A DNA stretch of 64,000 nt from Dactylonectria macrodidyma (lineage: Eukaryota; Ascomycota; Sordariomycetes; Hypocreales; Nectriaceae), in assembly GCA_020744425.1 (NCBI GenBank), contig JAGMUV010000011.1, forward strand, positions 124,001 through 188,000. The letters run 5' to 3'. The translations under genes and the position numbers were made by a program. Below the pieces are notes generated by a model that worked only from the letters and a program-made list of their open reading frames with translations, was not told the origin of the DNA and did no database searches. Each line of letters starts with the position of its first letter. Within the stretch, counting starts at the first letter, position 1. Below, in pieces: positions 24,801-35,897 of this stretch.

Positions 24801-25973
24801 TTAACCGCTTCACTTTATCTACCTTGACTGTCCTCAGCGTGAAAGTCGATTGGCCTTGTCGTGGTGGATCAAGGCATTTCGAAGCCTTTTGGCATCACCG
24901 CATGTAACCCCCCTACCACCCACAGCTGACAAGTCCCAGGAACCCGCAATGCCTGTTTTGCTTTTTCCCTTTTTCTTTTCTTCTTGCTGTCCGCTTTCGG
25001 GAATTACGGATTTGTCATATCGCCGCCGTGCAGGGGTGGGTAACTCCCGAGGGATTTGCATGCAGGAATATGCTGGAGCGGGTTGCCGTTAGTTTCGTTG
25101 TCTAGACGAGAACCACTCGGCTTTGGTATACGTTTCAAAGACAGAAGACGCACGGCATTATTCTTCTACGTAGCACAGCGAGCCGAGTTCTCCCTACCCG
25201 GCTCGAGGGTATATTTAGAGAGATCGCTGCCAAGCTTGAAACGCAGGGCTTGTCCCTCGACAGGAAATATGGGCGACGTTGCAGCCGCAGAGGAGCCTCC
25301 TCGAGGGGGACGCTAAGTCCCCTCCCTTGTTTGGTAACAAGAGTCAGGATGGCCCACGGGTCTCGTCAACACTAAAGTTCGGCAGAGAGATTTTCACGAT
25401 GCTAGCGGTAGTTTATCTCCAGGGCATATTTTGTTCTGAGTCGGAGGCGGACGGCAACTCCGGGCTTGGCAAACGGGCTGTTTCCACTTTGCTGGGGGAA
25501 AGCGTCCAGATGCGAAAAAAGATTGCTTGTTTGGAACGGGCGTTGAAAAGAGATGAAAGAGTGCCTCTCAAACTCGTGGGATTTCGTCGGAACTTGGCCG
25601 CGATATGATACATGGCTGTGTCTAGGAAGATATATATGTGCTCGCCAGGATACGAGTCGCTGTTCACGACGCGGGAAACGATTGATGCCTTGCCCCGAGA
25701 GCAAGGATTGAGGACGAAGAAGGCCAAAAAAGGGCAATAAACGGCAGCATGAAGAGGTTTCGACCCAACACGATATCAACCCGGGCCTGTTTGTTGACTC
25801 TGACATGGGCGGACTCGAATACAATCTCGGTTGTGCGTACGGTAGTAGGTAGGTTCTGTAGAATAAGACAACTCAGATTGTTCGCAACTCGTCCGCACAT
25901 CTCACATCTCACAACTCACGCCTCACATCGGCACACTCCCCCTCTCACCTGCATCCGCAGAAGCAACCCTGAA

Positions 25974-26004
25974 ACATGCCACACACTTACATGCCACACA
26001 CTTA
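25974..26004. repeat. 15-bp direct repeat in a CA-rich tract
   Basis: Two adjacent copies of a 15-bp unit ATGCCACACACTTAC, inside a wider CA-dinucleotide-rich stretch that runs to about 26075. Confidence 0.7.
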
Positions 26005-27194
26005 CATGTACACTTATTACAGTACACACACACAGGCACACTTATCGCACACACACATACACCTCGTCACATCGACGACACCCTCATCAAGCGGTCGATC
26101 ATAAAAAAAAAAACGGGCTTGCAGGACTAAAAAGCGCCAAAGCCCCCTCACATCCAGCCAGACCCATGTCCGAACCACACATGGTCAATCTCGGGCTTCG
26201 ACGCAAATCCGGGGGGCGATGGGGTGTGCGAAGAGAGCGTGTTTGCATACTGTACTGGTAGCATACCGTACTTTTTTTCTTGGTGATGTGAAAGGCCAGG
26301 GGGCGTTGGTAGAGAGAGTGATTATGGCGTGCGTTGGTCCAGTTTCGCTTGTTGACGCGCGGAAGCGACCGACTGCTTTTTCTCATCGGATCATGGCCGA
26401 TCAAGGGTTCTTTTCTTCCTTTCTTCTTTTTCTTTTCTTTTTTCTCCTTCCTTTATACTTTCTTGTCATCATGCTTCTCCATACGGGTTGCGACGCGGCA
26501 ATGTATGAGAGAGTGGGATCGGCGATCAAAGCTGTCAACTGTCAACTGTTAACTATTTCGGGGCTTCTCGCAAACCCTCCTTCGTCTGGCACGGAGAGCA
26601 GCCTGTGCCCGCTTCGGGATGATGGAGTCGTCGGTCAACTCTCGGCGCCTTGCTGCTACTCCCGTGTTGCATCGGAAGGGGAATTTTTTTTGGCCAAGAA
26701 ATGGCATATTGGAGTTTGCTTTGACCTCTCAGATCGAGGTCGCCCAGCCAGCCACTTAGACAGCCACTCAGAGAGCCACCCAGCCAGTCAGAGTGAGTCG
26801 ACCAACAAATCCTACCCACACTCTATTAGAGTCTGGACGGGTACCATTCCTTTGAGAGTTGATACGGCCCTCGTCCAATCGCATCCGGCCCGATTCGATA
26901 TCCTCAGCCTCCCACTAACAAGCCACACGCGACAAGAGACAAGAGAAAAGAGGCCCTCCAGGAAATCCACGAGTTGCATCTGTATCTGCTGCTACTGCTG
27001 CTACTGCTGCTACTTCTACATGAGCCCATATGTGTGTTGACCGTCTTTCCAGCCTGAACGCCGTTTCGTCTCTTTGTATCAAACCGAGAGTTTTCCCTAA
27101 CTCGGGTTTCATCCGTCATCCTAATTCTTCGCCCCCCTTATGTTGCAGTTGTAACTTCATCGGTAATCGACAAGCTACAAAACATATATTACTC

Positions 27195-29133
27195 CTAGCC
27201 CGTCTTCTTCTTCTTCTTGGGGCGCTCTTCTTCTTCTTCCTCCTCGTCGCCGTCGGCATCGTCATCGTCGTCCTCATTCTCTACACCGCTGTCGGCTCCG
27301 CTGCCAGAACCAGAGCTCTCGTGGTCGCTGTCAAACTCCTCAGCCACGTCACTATCGCTGTCTGCCTGGAAGTCCTCGTCTACACTCTCCTCGTCCTCGT
27401 CGGCAGAGCCTCGGTCTGCCTTGGCGCCCACGACCTCATCCTCTGAGTCATCCATGTCCTGCTGACGCAGAGCAGCGGCCAGCATGTTGGCATCTTCGTC
27501 GATCTCGTTCTTAACTCGCAGGCCCTTGAGCTTGAAGAAGCTCTCCAGGGCCTTGAGATCCTCACGACTAATGTTACTGAACTGAGATGAACCAGCGCCA
27601 TTCTTTAGAAGAACAGTGATATCAAACGTGGAGAGGGCAGAAACTGCGCCGCTAACACGGGAGAAGGTGACGGATTGCGTCTGCTCGTAGGCGATGTATG
27701 TGGCCGGCTTGGGCACGAACATGAACGCCTTTTCTAGGCAGTACAGGGAACCCTCGCTGGCCTTGATAGCGCATTTGATACCATATTGGTTGCGGTGTCT
27801 GCAAATGAGCATGAGTCAGTGGTGAACGAAAGCAGAAAAGGGGTAGAGTAAGCCATACGTGATAAAGTCCTTGGCAGGGGACGAAATCTTCTTGTTGGCG
27901 ATGCCGCGGAAAATTTTGGCCACAACGTGGTGCAAGGGCTCCTCGTAGTGAGGCTCCAGCTTATCCTGATATTTGCTCTTGAGCTCGTCCTCGTTGAGGT
28001 TCAGGTCGATGGTCACCTCCTCATCCTTCTTGAACTGCATCACCACGAAGGGGTAGCGGGTCTGGCCTTGGCGCAAGGGAGGGTCGAGGCCAATGCAGAG
28101 CATACAATGCGTCTCGTCGGGCTTGGGAAGGACCATAAACTTCTTGATAGCCTCGTACTGGATCTTGTAGTCGTACGTCTTGCCACGGAGGCGGAATGAG
28201 GCCTCGTACATGTCGATATCGAAACGACCTCTGGGGGTGAGATGCAGGACATCTAGGAAGGTGGCAATGGTATCGCCGGCCGTCTCGCCAATTTCAGCCT
28301 TGTCAATGAGCGTCTCGTAAAAGAGAGCGGCCGCGTCCTTGACCTCCTCTCCGTTTTCGCTGCCGGCGTCCTCGCCCTCCGTCTCCTTGCGGGTGGTGGT
28401 GCCAGGGATGTAGAAGCGCATCTCGACGAGCTGATCACGACCGGCAGCCGCCTTGGTGCCCTTTGCGCGAGCGCCGCCCAGCTGGGGGTTGGCACCTGTG
28501 TCGGCTGAGGCGGTCGCGGGCAGGGTCATCTCGACGGCGACTTCGTTTCGACCGGCCAAGTTGGTGTTGCCAATGTCGGAGTAGGCCAGCTCGAATGCCG
28601 GACGGTTCTGGACGCTGAAGGTGAGCTCCGATTTGGAAAACTCGGCCTTGCCCCAATTCCAGCCGCGAAGAGCGTGTTCCTTGTTCTCGAGGGTGGTGGT
28701 GTACCAGTTCTTGAAGACCTTGGAGAGGCGGTCGTAGTCCTCCTGCTGGAAGCCGTCCAGTTGAACGATTCCAGAGCCGGCGCGCTGAAGAATCTTGATT
28801 TCGTAGCCTTTTGCGGCGCGACTCCATTGTGCGGCCGCGATGTTGGCGTGGTCGAGTGTGAAGGTGTCGCCGCCACTGGATGGCTTCCAGCCGCATCCCG
28901 TCTCGGCAAACCTGCACTTGCCGCTCTCCTTGGAGAGGTCCAAGTAGATGTTGTCGAAGCTCTCGCTGTAGCGATAAAAGAGCGGTAGTTAGCGATGTAT
29001 TCTGACGAGAAGGGGCAGCGACAGCAGCTTCTGTATGGCCTTTGGTCTGGCTCGGCCTCGCCCTGGCTTTGGTCTCCCTAGCGACCGAGAAAACAGAAAT
29101 TGAATATCGACGGGAAACTTACATGGCAGTCAT
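27195..29133 (-). CDS. POB3: FACT complex subunit Pob3 (SSRP1 homologue)
   Basis: Histone chaperone subunit of FACT, which reorganises nucleosomes during transcription and replication. Three exons: 29123-29133 (an 11-nt microexon), 27859-28965 and 27799-adjacent 27195-27798, giving 573 residues. The first splice joins MTAI to ESFDNIYLDLSK, the classical Pob3 N-terminus; the second is a 60-nt intron (27799-27858) that yields DFITHRNQYGIKCAIKASEG, also conserved. Domains in order: N-terminal Pob3/SSRP1 domain that pairs with Spt16, then SSRP1 tandem PH domains (middle domain, with CMLCIGLDPPLRQGQTRYPF at the core), then an acidic Glu/Asp tail ending in Lys-rich RPKKKKKTG. As in yeast, no HMG box follows; in fungi this is supplied by Nhp6. 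It is divergent from ATG15 with 0.88 kb between start codons. Confidence 0.95.
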
Positions 29134-30010
29134 GGCGACGGCGGAGCTCCAAGAGCCGGATATAGAAGGGGAGATGGGGGTAGTTGGTGCAAGAGGATGT
29201 TCTCTCACCGTTGCGACGAAGATGCGATCGGATCAACTCGAAATTTGAGACACACGTCTAGGTCGCAAGGTTGGTAATTAGAGAGCTTCGTGGTCACGCC
29301 AAAGACACGCGCCACCTGTTGCAGCAGCACCTTGCAGCTGAGGTAGGGGCGAGAAGCCCCCATAAAACCACCATCACCTAAGGTAGTGGGTATCCTACGG
29401 TGCCTTCAGCCTGCCAGAGTCACAGGCTGCTAGGCATTAGACTCACCCGTTTGCAGGGGACGCTAGGCGCATCAGCCACTAAAAAGACAGCCTTAGGCTG
29501 TGCTGAAGACGTACCTGCTTGCATCTATCTGCCCCAGTAAATGAGCGGAGAGACCGCAGCAACCCCAACGCATCTGAACGACAAGGGGTCACATGGGCGA
29601 GCCATGCTGAGACGCTAAGGTATTTCTGGATGCCTGTCTGCCGGCCCTTTAACGCAATGCGTTAGTCAAGTAGCTTTTCTCATGTACTCTTCACTGTGAT
29701 CAACGTGGAGTGCTACCTCATCTCCATCAACCTCCCATCCCAGCCGTTAGAAGGCTTTCGTTCCCAGGCACCTGGATACTTCTTCCATGACGACCCTTTC
29801 GGCATTGCTCCACCCGCGATAGCGCCCGCGTGCCAGATATGACAACATCAGTTGGCTACCCTCCGCCTCTCCGTTAGCACCGACCTCCCACTCAAATCAT
29901 CACTTCTCTTCTATCTCATCATCACCACGCTCATTCTTCTACTTCTCTCTCTCACCCATCAATTTCTCTCCGCATCTGTTCTGCTGTCACTGGTACATTT
30001 CCCATCTCAT
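29134..30010. promoter_or_regulatory. Shared divergent promoter region POB3/ATG15
   Basis: 877 bp between the start codons of two divergent genes. No gene is seen in it. The last 150 bp before ATG15 are CT-rich with many TCTCT stretches, typical of a fungal 5' UTR. An open frame continues upstream of the ATG15 start without an ATG, and I treat that part as leader. No specific factor site is claimed. Confidence 0.55.
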
Positions 30011-31900
30011 ATGGTCCGAACCGTCATGACATCTCATCGTGCGCGGTCACCCAACTCGAGGTGCGCCTCAACCGCTCGGGTCTCCACGGCCCTACTCTTA
30101 TCATTCCTCGCCTTCGCCCCAACGCTCGTCGTCGCCGACAACAGCGCTCGACACCTGAGCGACGAAATCCTGCTACCTCCCGGCCCAGCTCTTCCTAATC
30201 CCGAGGCCCCTGCGCCCGCCGAACACACCTTCTCCCTACGACATATCTTCCATCACGGCACGTACCGGCATCCGGAACTGCACCGGAGGAGGGACCTCGT
30301 TGACCAAAACAACAGGGTCTTCCTGGCTGCCGAGGATGGCTATGATGAACAGGAGATCTTTGGGCTCAAAGCGAAGAGCCGCGCCTTGTCGATAGAGCGA
30401 CTGGCCGACCGGAGGCCTTCCGTCGTCGATCCGATAGTGGCCGAGTCTCGGCGACAGGGCTATGCGGCCGTCTTGGATGCATCGGCATGGACCCTCGACC
30501 AGGTCTCATCACCCGACATTACCGACAAAGGGACTGTCCTAACTCTCGCGAGGATGACTGCCAACGCCTATGTTGGAAATGAGACCGAGGCAGACTGGGA
30601 GGACGTTGGGCCTCACTTCAACCGCACTGCCGACTTCGGATGGGAAAGCGACGGTCTCCGTGGTCACGTCTTCGCCGACGATACCAACTCGACCATCGTC
30701 ATCGGCTTAAAGGGCACTTCCATGGCTGTCTTTGATGGCGAAGGCACCACCACCAATGACAAGGTCAACGACAACCTCTTCTTTAGTTGCTGTTGCGCTC
30801 AGCAGGGACAGTGGACTTGGCATCAAGTCTGTGATTGCGCCACTGATACTTTCACCTGCAATACCACCTGTGTAACCAACGCGTTGCGGGAGGAGAACCG
30901 ATACTACACAGCTGCTCGCGAGCTGTATTCCAACGTCACGGAACTATATCCCAATGCCCAGGTCTGGTTGACGGGTCACTCGCTGGGCGGCGCTGTTACG
31001 TCAATGCTGGGATTGACTTACGGTCTACCTGTCGTCACTTTCGAGGCTGTCCCAGAAGCTCTCCCCGTACATAGGTTGGGCCTGCCCAATCCTCCTGGTG
31101 CGGATCCAAGATTCCCCCAGGTACGCGAAAACACTGGCGCCTATCACTTTGGCCATACTGCAGACCCCGTCTACATTGGCACATGTAACGGAGCTACGGC
31201 CTCATGCTCCTTTGCAGGCTACGCCATGGAATCTGCGTGTCATACTGGCTTCGAGTGTGTTTACGACGTTGTTGCAGACAAGGGATGGCGGGTTGGTATC
31301 GGTACCCACAGGATTCGATCCGTCATTGACGATGTCATCACCAAGTATGACGACGTCCCTGAGTGCCGCCGCACCCCGGAATGTCGAGACTGTGCTCAGT
31401 GGAAGATGTATGAGAGCAACGGGACTGACAGCACAACCACGACAAGCACGACAACAACCAAGACCCGGACTAGAACCACAACGTGTAAGACACCTGGATG
31501 GTGGGGTTGCCTTGACCAAACAACTCCAGGCCCGACCACGTCGACCACGACCACTTCCACTTCCACTTCTACCTGCAAGACGCCTGGTTGGTTCGGATGC
31601 AAGGATCAGACCACGACGGAAACCACGACGGAAACCACGACAACCGAATCCAGTGCCACGCCATCCACTACTTGCCTCGTGCCTGGTAGGTTCTGGGGCT
31701 GTCGGGACGAGGCGGTCGAGCCGACCAATGTCGAGCCAAGCCCTATTACTCTTCCATCGATGACTAGCGCGCCCACGGCCACGTCCACAACTCCTTCGAG
31801 CGCTTCGCCTCCAGAGCCCACATGTCTTCGTCGTAGCTGGCTTGGATTTTGCAAAGAGTGGGATGGAGAAGAGACGGAAACCTGGCCAGATGAGATGTAG
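30011..31900 (+). CDS. ATG15: Atg15-like vacuolar lipase (autophagic body breakdown)
   Basis: Phospholipase/lipase needed to dissolve autophagic bodies in the vacuole after delivery through the multivesicular-body pathway. Single exon, 629 residues from the ATG at 30011; the frame is open further 5' but contains no earlier ATG. A single N-terminal hydrophobic segment (residues about 24-42) acts as signal anchor. The alpha/beta hydrolase part carries the nucleophile motif GHSLGGA (Ser324), a likely catalytic Asp in HTADPVYIG (385) and His in GIGTHRI (433). Numerous N-x-S/T sites and paired cysteines suit a lumenal enzyme. After the catalytic domain comes a Thr/Ser-rich, mucin-like tail with four short Cys-bounded modules: CKTPGWWGC (492), CKTPGWFGC (522), CLVPGRFWGC (555) and CLRRSWLGFC (605). 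Family identity is by recognition of the lipase core and these C-terminal motifs. Confidence 0.92.
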   Translation: MVRTVMTSHRARSPNSRCASTARVSTALLLSFLAFAPTLVVADNSARHLSDEILLPPGPALPNPEAPAPAEHTFSLRHIFHHGTYRHPELHRRRDLVDQNNRVFLAAEDGYDEQEIFGLKAKSRALSIERLADRRPSVVDPIVAESRRQGYAAVLDASAWTLDQVSSPDITDKGTVLTLARMTANAYVGNETEADWEDVGPHFNRTADFGWESDGLRGHVFADDTNSTIVIGLKGTSMAVFDGEGTTTNDKVNDNLFFSCCCAQQGQWTWHQVCDCATDTFTCNTTCVTNALREENRYYTAARELYSNVTELYPNAQVWLTGHSLGGAVTSMLGLTYGLPVVTFEAVPEALPVHRLGLPNPPGADPRFPQVRENTGAYHFGHTADPVYIGTCNGATASCSFAGYAMESACHTGFECVYDVVADKGWRVGIGTHRIRSVIDDVITKYDDVPECRRTPECRDCAQWKMYESNGTDSTTTTSTTTTKTRTRTTTCKTPGWWGCLDQTTPGPTTSTTTTSTSTSTCKTPGWFGCKDQTTTETTTETTTTESSATPSTTCLVPGRFWGCRDEAVEPTNVEPSPITLPSMTSAPTATSTTPSSASPPEPTCLRRSWLGFCKEWDGEETETWPDEM

Positions 31901-32802
31901 CGAGTCCAAGGACTACTTGAGAATTTGGGATACAACATTTAGACCCCTGACCGGAAGGGATAGGATGCGACGGTTTGCTATTTCAATGGCAGTTGCGTCG
32001 AGAGAGCAAGTGAGCTCCACCGCAACCATGCCTGGCGTTCGAAGTTTGGTTGCTTTTGGTCCAAGAAGCGGGATTTAACATTAGGAATTATTTTATACTC
32101 CTACTCATATACACATATACACTCACAAGCATGGGGGCCGACCGAGTGGTCTCGGTTTGGGTTGGTTAGGGGGCGTTGGATTTCTCGCAATGAATGGACC
32201 AAGGTCAGTGTCGGTACTATGACGAGCACAGCACAGATAACAGATAGAACTCCCACTTTGGGAAACAAAGAGATTGACGATGCCATTGCGCTCGTATGCA
32301 AATATTTTATTTTACATCAATTTCATACTATATCGTATCATGACATGATCATTGAACCAATAAGGTTACGCAAATCGCGTCTCAATACTCATGCCAGCTA
32401 CATACTATCCTAGCATCATCTGCTAATTCACGTACGGGGTAGCAGCCAAAGGGAATGAAGACCTCTCCTCTTCTTTTCTTCAGAAACCAATTTGTTGAAT
32501 CGGCCTTCTAGGTTCATAGTTGGCGAGATTGTAAATCTGATCTTCGAGATGGAGCAATTTTTGGGTCAAACTATTGGATAGCATTGTGGCGGCATATCGG
32601 ATGTCCCATAGTGCAAGGCTACCAGCGGCCAAAAATAATTTACGCCCTCTAGCCACCAAGCGCGTCTTCCCATCTCCTTCACCATCCACCTCCACCAAAG
32701 AAAACACACACGATCGCTCCAAAGCCGCAAGATTGCACCCACGTAGGGTCATGTGATTTCCTAACGCATCGATCTTGGTCTCAACAATCGGACGGTTTCG
32801 CG
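31901..32802. other. Intergenic region ATG15-SWC2
   Basis: 0.9 kb between two same-strand genes. The left part is AT-rich and likely the ATG15 3' UTR and terminator region; the last few hundred bases before 32803 should be the SWC2 promoter. Nothing else is recognised. Confidence 0.5.
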
Positions 32803-35800
32803 ATGGAGTCGGAATCCAAGCCCTCGGGAAGGGACGACTCCCGATCCCCCGACTCATCGAGCGACAGCGACAGCGACAGTGACAGCGATACTGGCGTCGG
32901 CCAAGCAAGCAATTCTGACAGCCAGGCGAACCCCGAGCCCGAGATCAAATGGCTGGCTACGACACGCGAGCGCCGATCGACGGCTGGCAACCGAATGAAG
33001 TCGATGCTTGCCAACGAAGAGCCCGACTCCGACCTCGAACTGCTGTTCGCCGAGGATGAGAACGACCAGGGATTCACCGATGTGGACGATGATGGGTCCG
33101 ACGTCCACATGGACTCGTCTTCGGAGGACGAGGACAATAACAACAACGCGGATGATGACCTCGAGGGTGAGAAGGAGCTGGAGAAGCAGGCCAAGGAGCG
33201 ACAAGCCGCCCAGCGCAAACGCAAAGCCCAGGAAGCCATCCCAGCCAAGTTCCGCAAAAAGGTCCGCATCGGCACCACGACACCTGTCACTGCCCCTCCC
33301 ACCCCAGCCCCCAAGCCTACGCCTCGGCCCAAGAAGAAATCCGAACGCACCTCATGGCTGCCGTCAGCGGCTGACTTGCCGACTCGAGCGTCATCACGGT
33401 CGACGACCCGCTGGTCCAAGGAGCAGCTACACAACCAAATGGTGGAGCGCGAGGCGAAGCGGCTGAAACAGCTCGCGCAGATGCAAAAGAAGGCGGCACG
33501 GCTGGAAGCGCTTAAGAAGCCCCCCATGACGCAGGAGGAGCGCCTACGCGAGGCGGCCATTGTCGAGAAGCGCAACAGCAAGAGCTTGAACCGCTGGGAG
33601 GAGGCGGAGAAGCAGCGCGAGGAAGAACGGCGGGCGCGACTGGCAGCCCTCAATGAGCGGACGCTCAAGGGCCCCGTCATTACATTCTGGAGCGGCATCG
33701 GCGAGTGGATGGGGAGGAATATGGTGGTGGAGGAGCCCGCCAAGAAGAAGAGAGAGAGGGTGGACAAAAACAAGGACAAGGGGAAAGTAAAGGATAAAGA
33801 GAAGGAGAAGGAAAAGTTAAAAGGCACAGAGGGCAAGGCGGAGGCCAAAGAGTCTGTAAAGGAAGTCGGCAAAGACGATGGCAAAGATGGTGCCAAGGAA
33901 GTGGGCCCAGCAAGAGACGACAGTATCACGAAGCCGAAGCCCGAGTCCGATCAGCCTCCACAACAGACTTCTTTACCATCACCGGCCGAGGCTGCATCTA
34001 CTAGCCCAGCCGCTCCACTGCCGAAAGAGAGCGACGCAACAGTTCCTGTCAAGGTTGAGGATATGTCGGCGAAGCCCACTGATACTCCAGCTGCTTCAAC
34101 TGAGGCTCTGACTACATCCAAGACGGAAGAACCACCTGGATTAATGGCGATGCCGCCTCCACCACCTCCTATCGCCAGTGGTCTTGTCACCCCAGCGCCT
34201 CCTTCATCTTTGTCTCCTCCGTTTAATGGTGTGGTTGTCCCAACCCAAACCACTACACCTTCCAGTAGCCTTGCTCCTCCAGCTCAACCGAGTCCGCAAA
34301 CGAATGGCCTCGCTCCTCCAACTCAACCGAGTCCGCCCCCCAACGGCCTCGCTCTTCCGACTCAAGCAGTTCTACCACCTCATGGCCTCGCCCCTCCAAC
34401 CCACCCAACTTCTCCCATCAATCTAGCTACTCTAGCTCCAGCTCCGAGCGGCTTGGCCGCACCGACACCACCTCCTCCCACGAGTGGCCTGGCCGCACCA
34501 GCACCAGCTCCTACCCCTTCGTCTGCTTCTATCAGCTCCCAGCGACCTGCCATAACTCCTTCAGCAGGGTTAACACGCGCCCTTGAATCAAAGCCATCTG
34601 GTGTCCTTGCCGCGCCCATCCTCGCTCCTCCCCCGGGCATCAGTGTGAACGGTGCTCAGCCAATGCTAGGCTTCAGCACCAGCAATCCCATGTCTAATGT
34701 TCTGGCTCTGCCAAACACTTCTCAAGGGCCTAGTCCGCCCACACTGTCAAGCATGGCAGCATCAGAAAGACTCAGTTCTTCAGCCTCTCTTGCCACTCCT
34801 GTGCCGCCCAAGCCCACACTTGCGCCTGTGCTTGCTCCTGCTCCTACATCTACGACTACTTCAAACCCATTCCCTCCACAGGAGACACACTTCCAGCTCA
34901 TTCCCGAACCTCCTTCCGCCCGAAACAACGCCACTGCTCCTGTCACTCCAGTACAGCCACCCGGGCCTCCGAAGCCATCTACAGGTGCCCGCAATGCCAT
35001 CGTCTTCCAGAACTTTGACGAAAACGCGATCAAGGACCGCACCGTGCAGACCCAGATCATCTTCGGTCGCAAGATGACCAAACTCAGCAGTAAGTTTCGC
35101 CTCCACCTATTTCATAGCCTTATATTAACTTGTTCTGCGCAGAGCCCTCCCCTGCACCTCTATGTGTAATCACAAACCACCCGGCTCGCTACCGTGACCC
35201 CAAGACAGGGCTACCATACTATAATGTCTTCGCCTACCGGGAAATTCAGCGTCTGAGCCGCGGCGAGCACCGCTGGAGCAAGGTCCTTAATGCCTGGGTG
35301 GGCAGTGGCTCCATTGCAGCCCGTGGCGTGCCTGAGCGCTTTTTGAACCCGAATTTCAAGAAAGTCATCGATGAGAAGGCAACCGGCGAGAAAGGGGATT
35401 CTGATGGCATATTGGTCGAGAAGAAGACGAACGTTGAAGAAGCCCCCAAGACGACGGCTGGGGCTAGTACCACTTCTGAGGCGAAGCCACAGGAAATGAA
35501 GCCAGTTGAGAGCAAGTCAGCTGAGAATCAGCCAGCTGGGGACAAAAAGCCAGCTGAAGATAAGCCCGCGGAGAATAAGCCCGCGGGACCGGAGGCTCCA
35601 GTTAGGACGGCCCCTGATGCCCAAGCACTCGGAGTAAAGCCGCAAACCCCAAAGACTTTGGATGTGACGATGACGGACGCGGGTGACAAGGCGCCAGAGG
35701 CATCGCTCCCTGAGCCCAAACCACAAGTAGATGCCCCGGTGGCTCAACCGCCCGAAACCTCAGATTCCACCGTCGCATCCAAACCGCCTCCAGTTGTGGC

Positions 35801-35897
35801 AGAAACACCGGCAGCCGAAACCACGGCACTTCAACAAACTCCCAACCCGGCTTCGACTGCGACCACAGCAACTGTGCCAACGGAGGTTGCAAAATGA
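32803..35897 (+). CDS. SWC2: SWR1 complex subunit Swc2 (YL1/VPS72)
   Basis: Histone H2A.Z-binding subunit of the SWR1 chromatin-remodelling complex. Two exons, 32803-35089 and 35143-35897, over a 53-nt GT..AG intron (GTAAGT donor, GCGCAG acceptor). The joined frame reads KLSKPSPAPLCVITNHPAR, the conserved YL1_C junction. Product 1013 residues. Order: Ser/Asp-rich start, YL1 nuclear domain (residues about 45-300, with RRSTAGNRM, the acidic DLELLFAEDEND segment that contacts H2A.Z/H2B, then Arg/Lys/Glu coiled-coil helices). Next is a basic KEKEK stretch, then about 350 residues of Pro/Ala/Ser-rich sequence with repeated GLAPPTQPSP-like units. YL1_C (PLCVITNHPARYRDPKTGLP) follows and then a Pro/Ala/Glu-rich disordered tail. 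YL1_C domains normally follow closely after the N-terminal part, so the long Pro-rich insert is unusual. POB3, also chromatin, lies 3.7 kb to the left. Confidence 0.9.

Larger units (their letters stand above)
20713..27194. other. Gene-poor tract upstream of the bHLH gene
   Basis: 6.5 kb without a gene I can support. It lies between the start of the bHLH gene (-) and the 3' end of POB3 (-), so its left part is the bHLH promoter. CACGTG E-box palindromes are at 21709-21714 and 22088-22093; autoregulation is possible but untested. The longest frames (about 187 codons at 21577 and 273 codons at 26219, both +) are driven by CT-rich or repeat-like sequence and lack domains. Pyrimidine-rich and CA-rich microsatellite-like segments are listed separately. 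Confidence 0.5.

Noticed and set aside
26219..27040. 273-codon plus-strand frame
   Set aside because: Low-complexity and repeat-like ends (SHLDSHSESHPAS, YCCYCCYCC); codon use is not consistent; likely chance.
29852..30010. 5' extension of the ATG15 frame
   Set aside because: No ATG in this stretch (the frame begins at TTG); a hydrophobic leader-like reading comes from the CT-rich 5' UTR.
32781..33929. 382-codon minus-strand frame opposite SWC2
   Set aside because: Shadow of the SWC2 coding strand: Ser/Phe/Leu-rich antisense reading of Lys/Glu/Asp codons.
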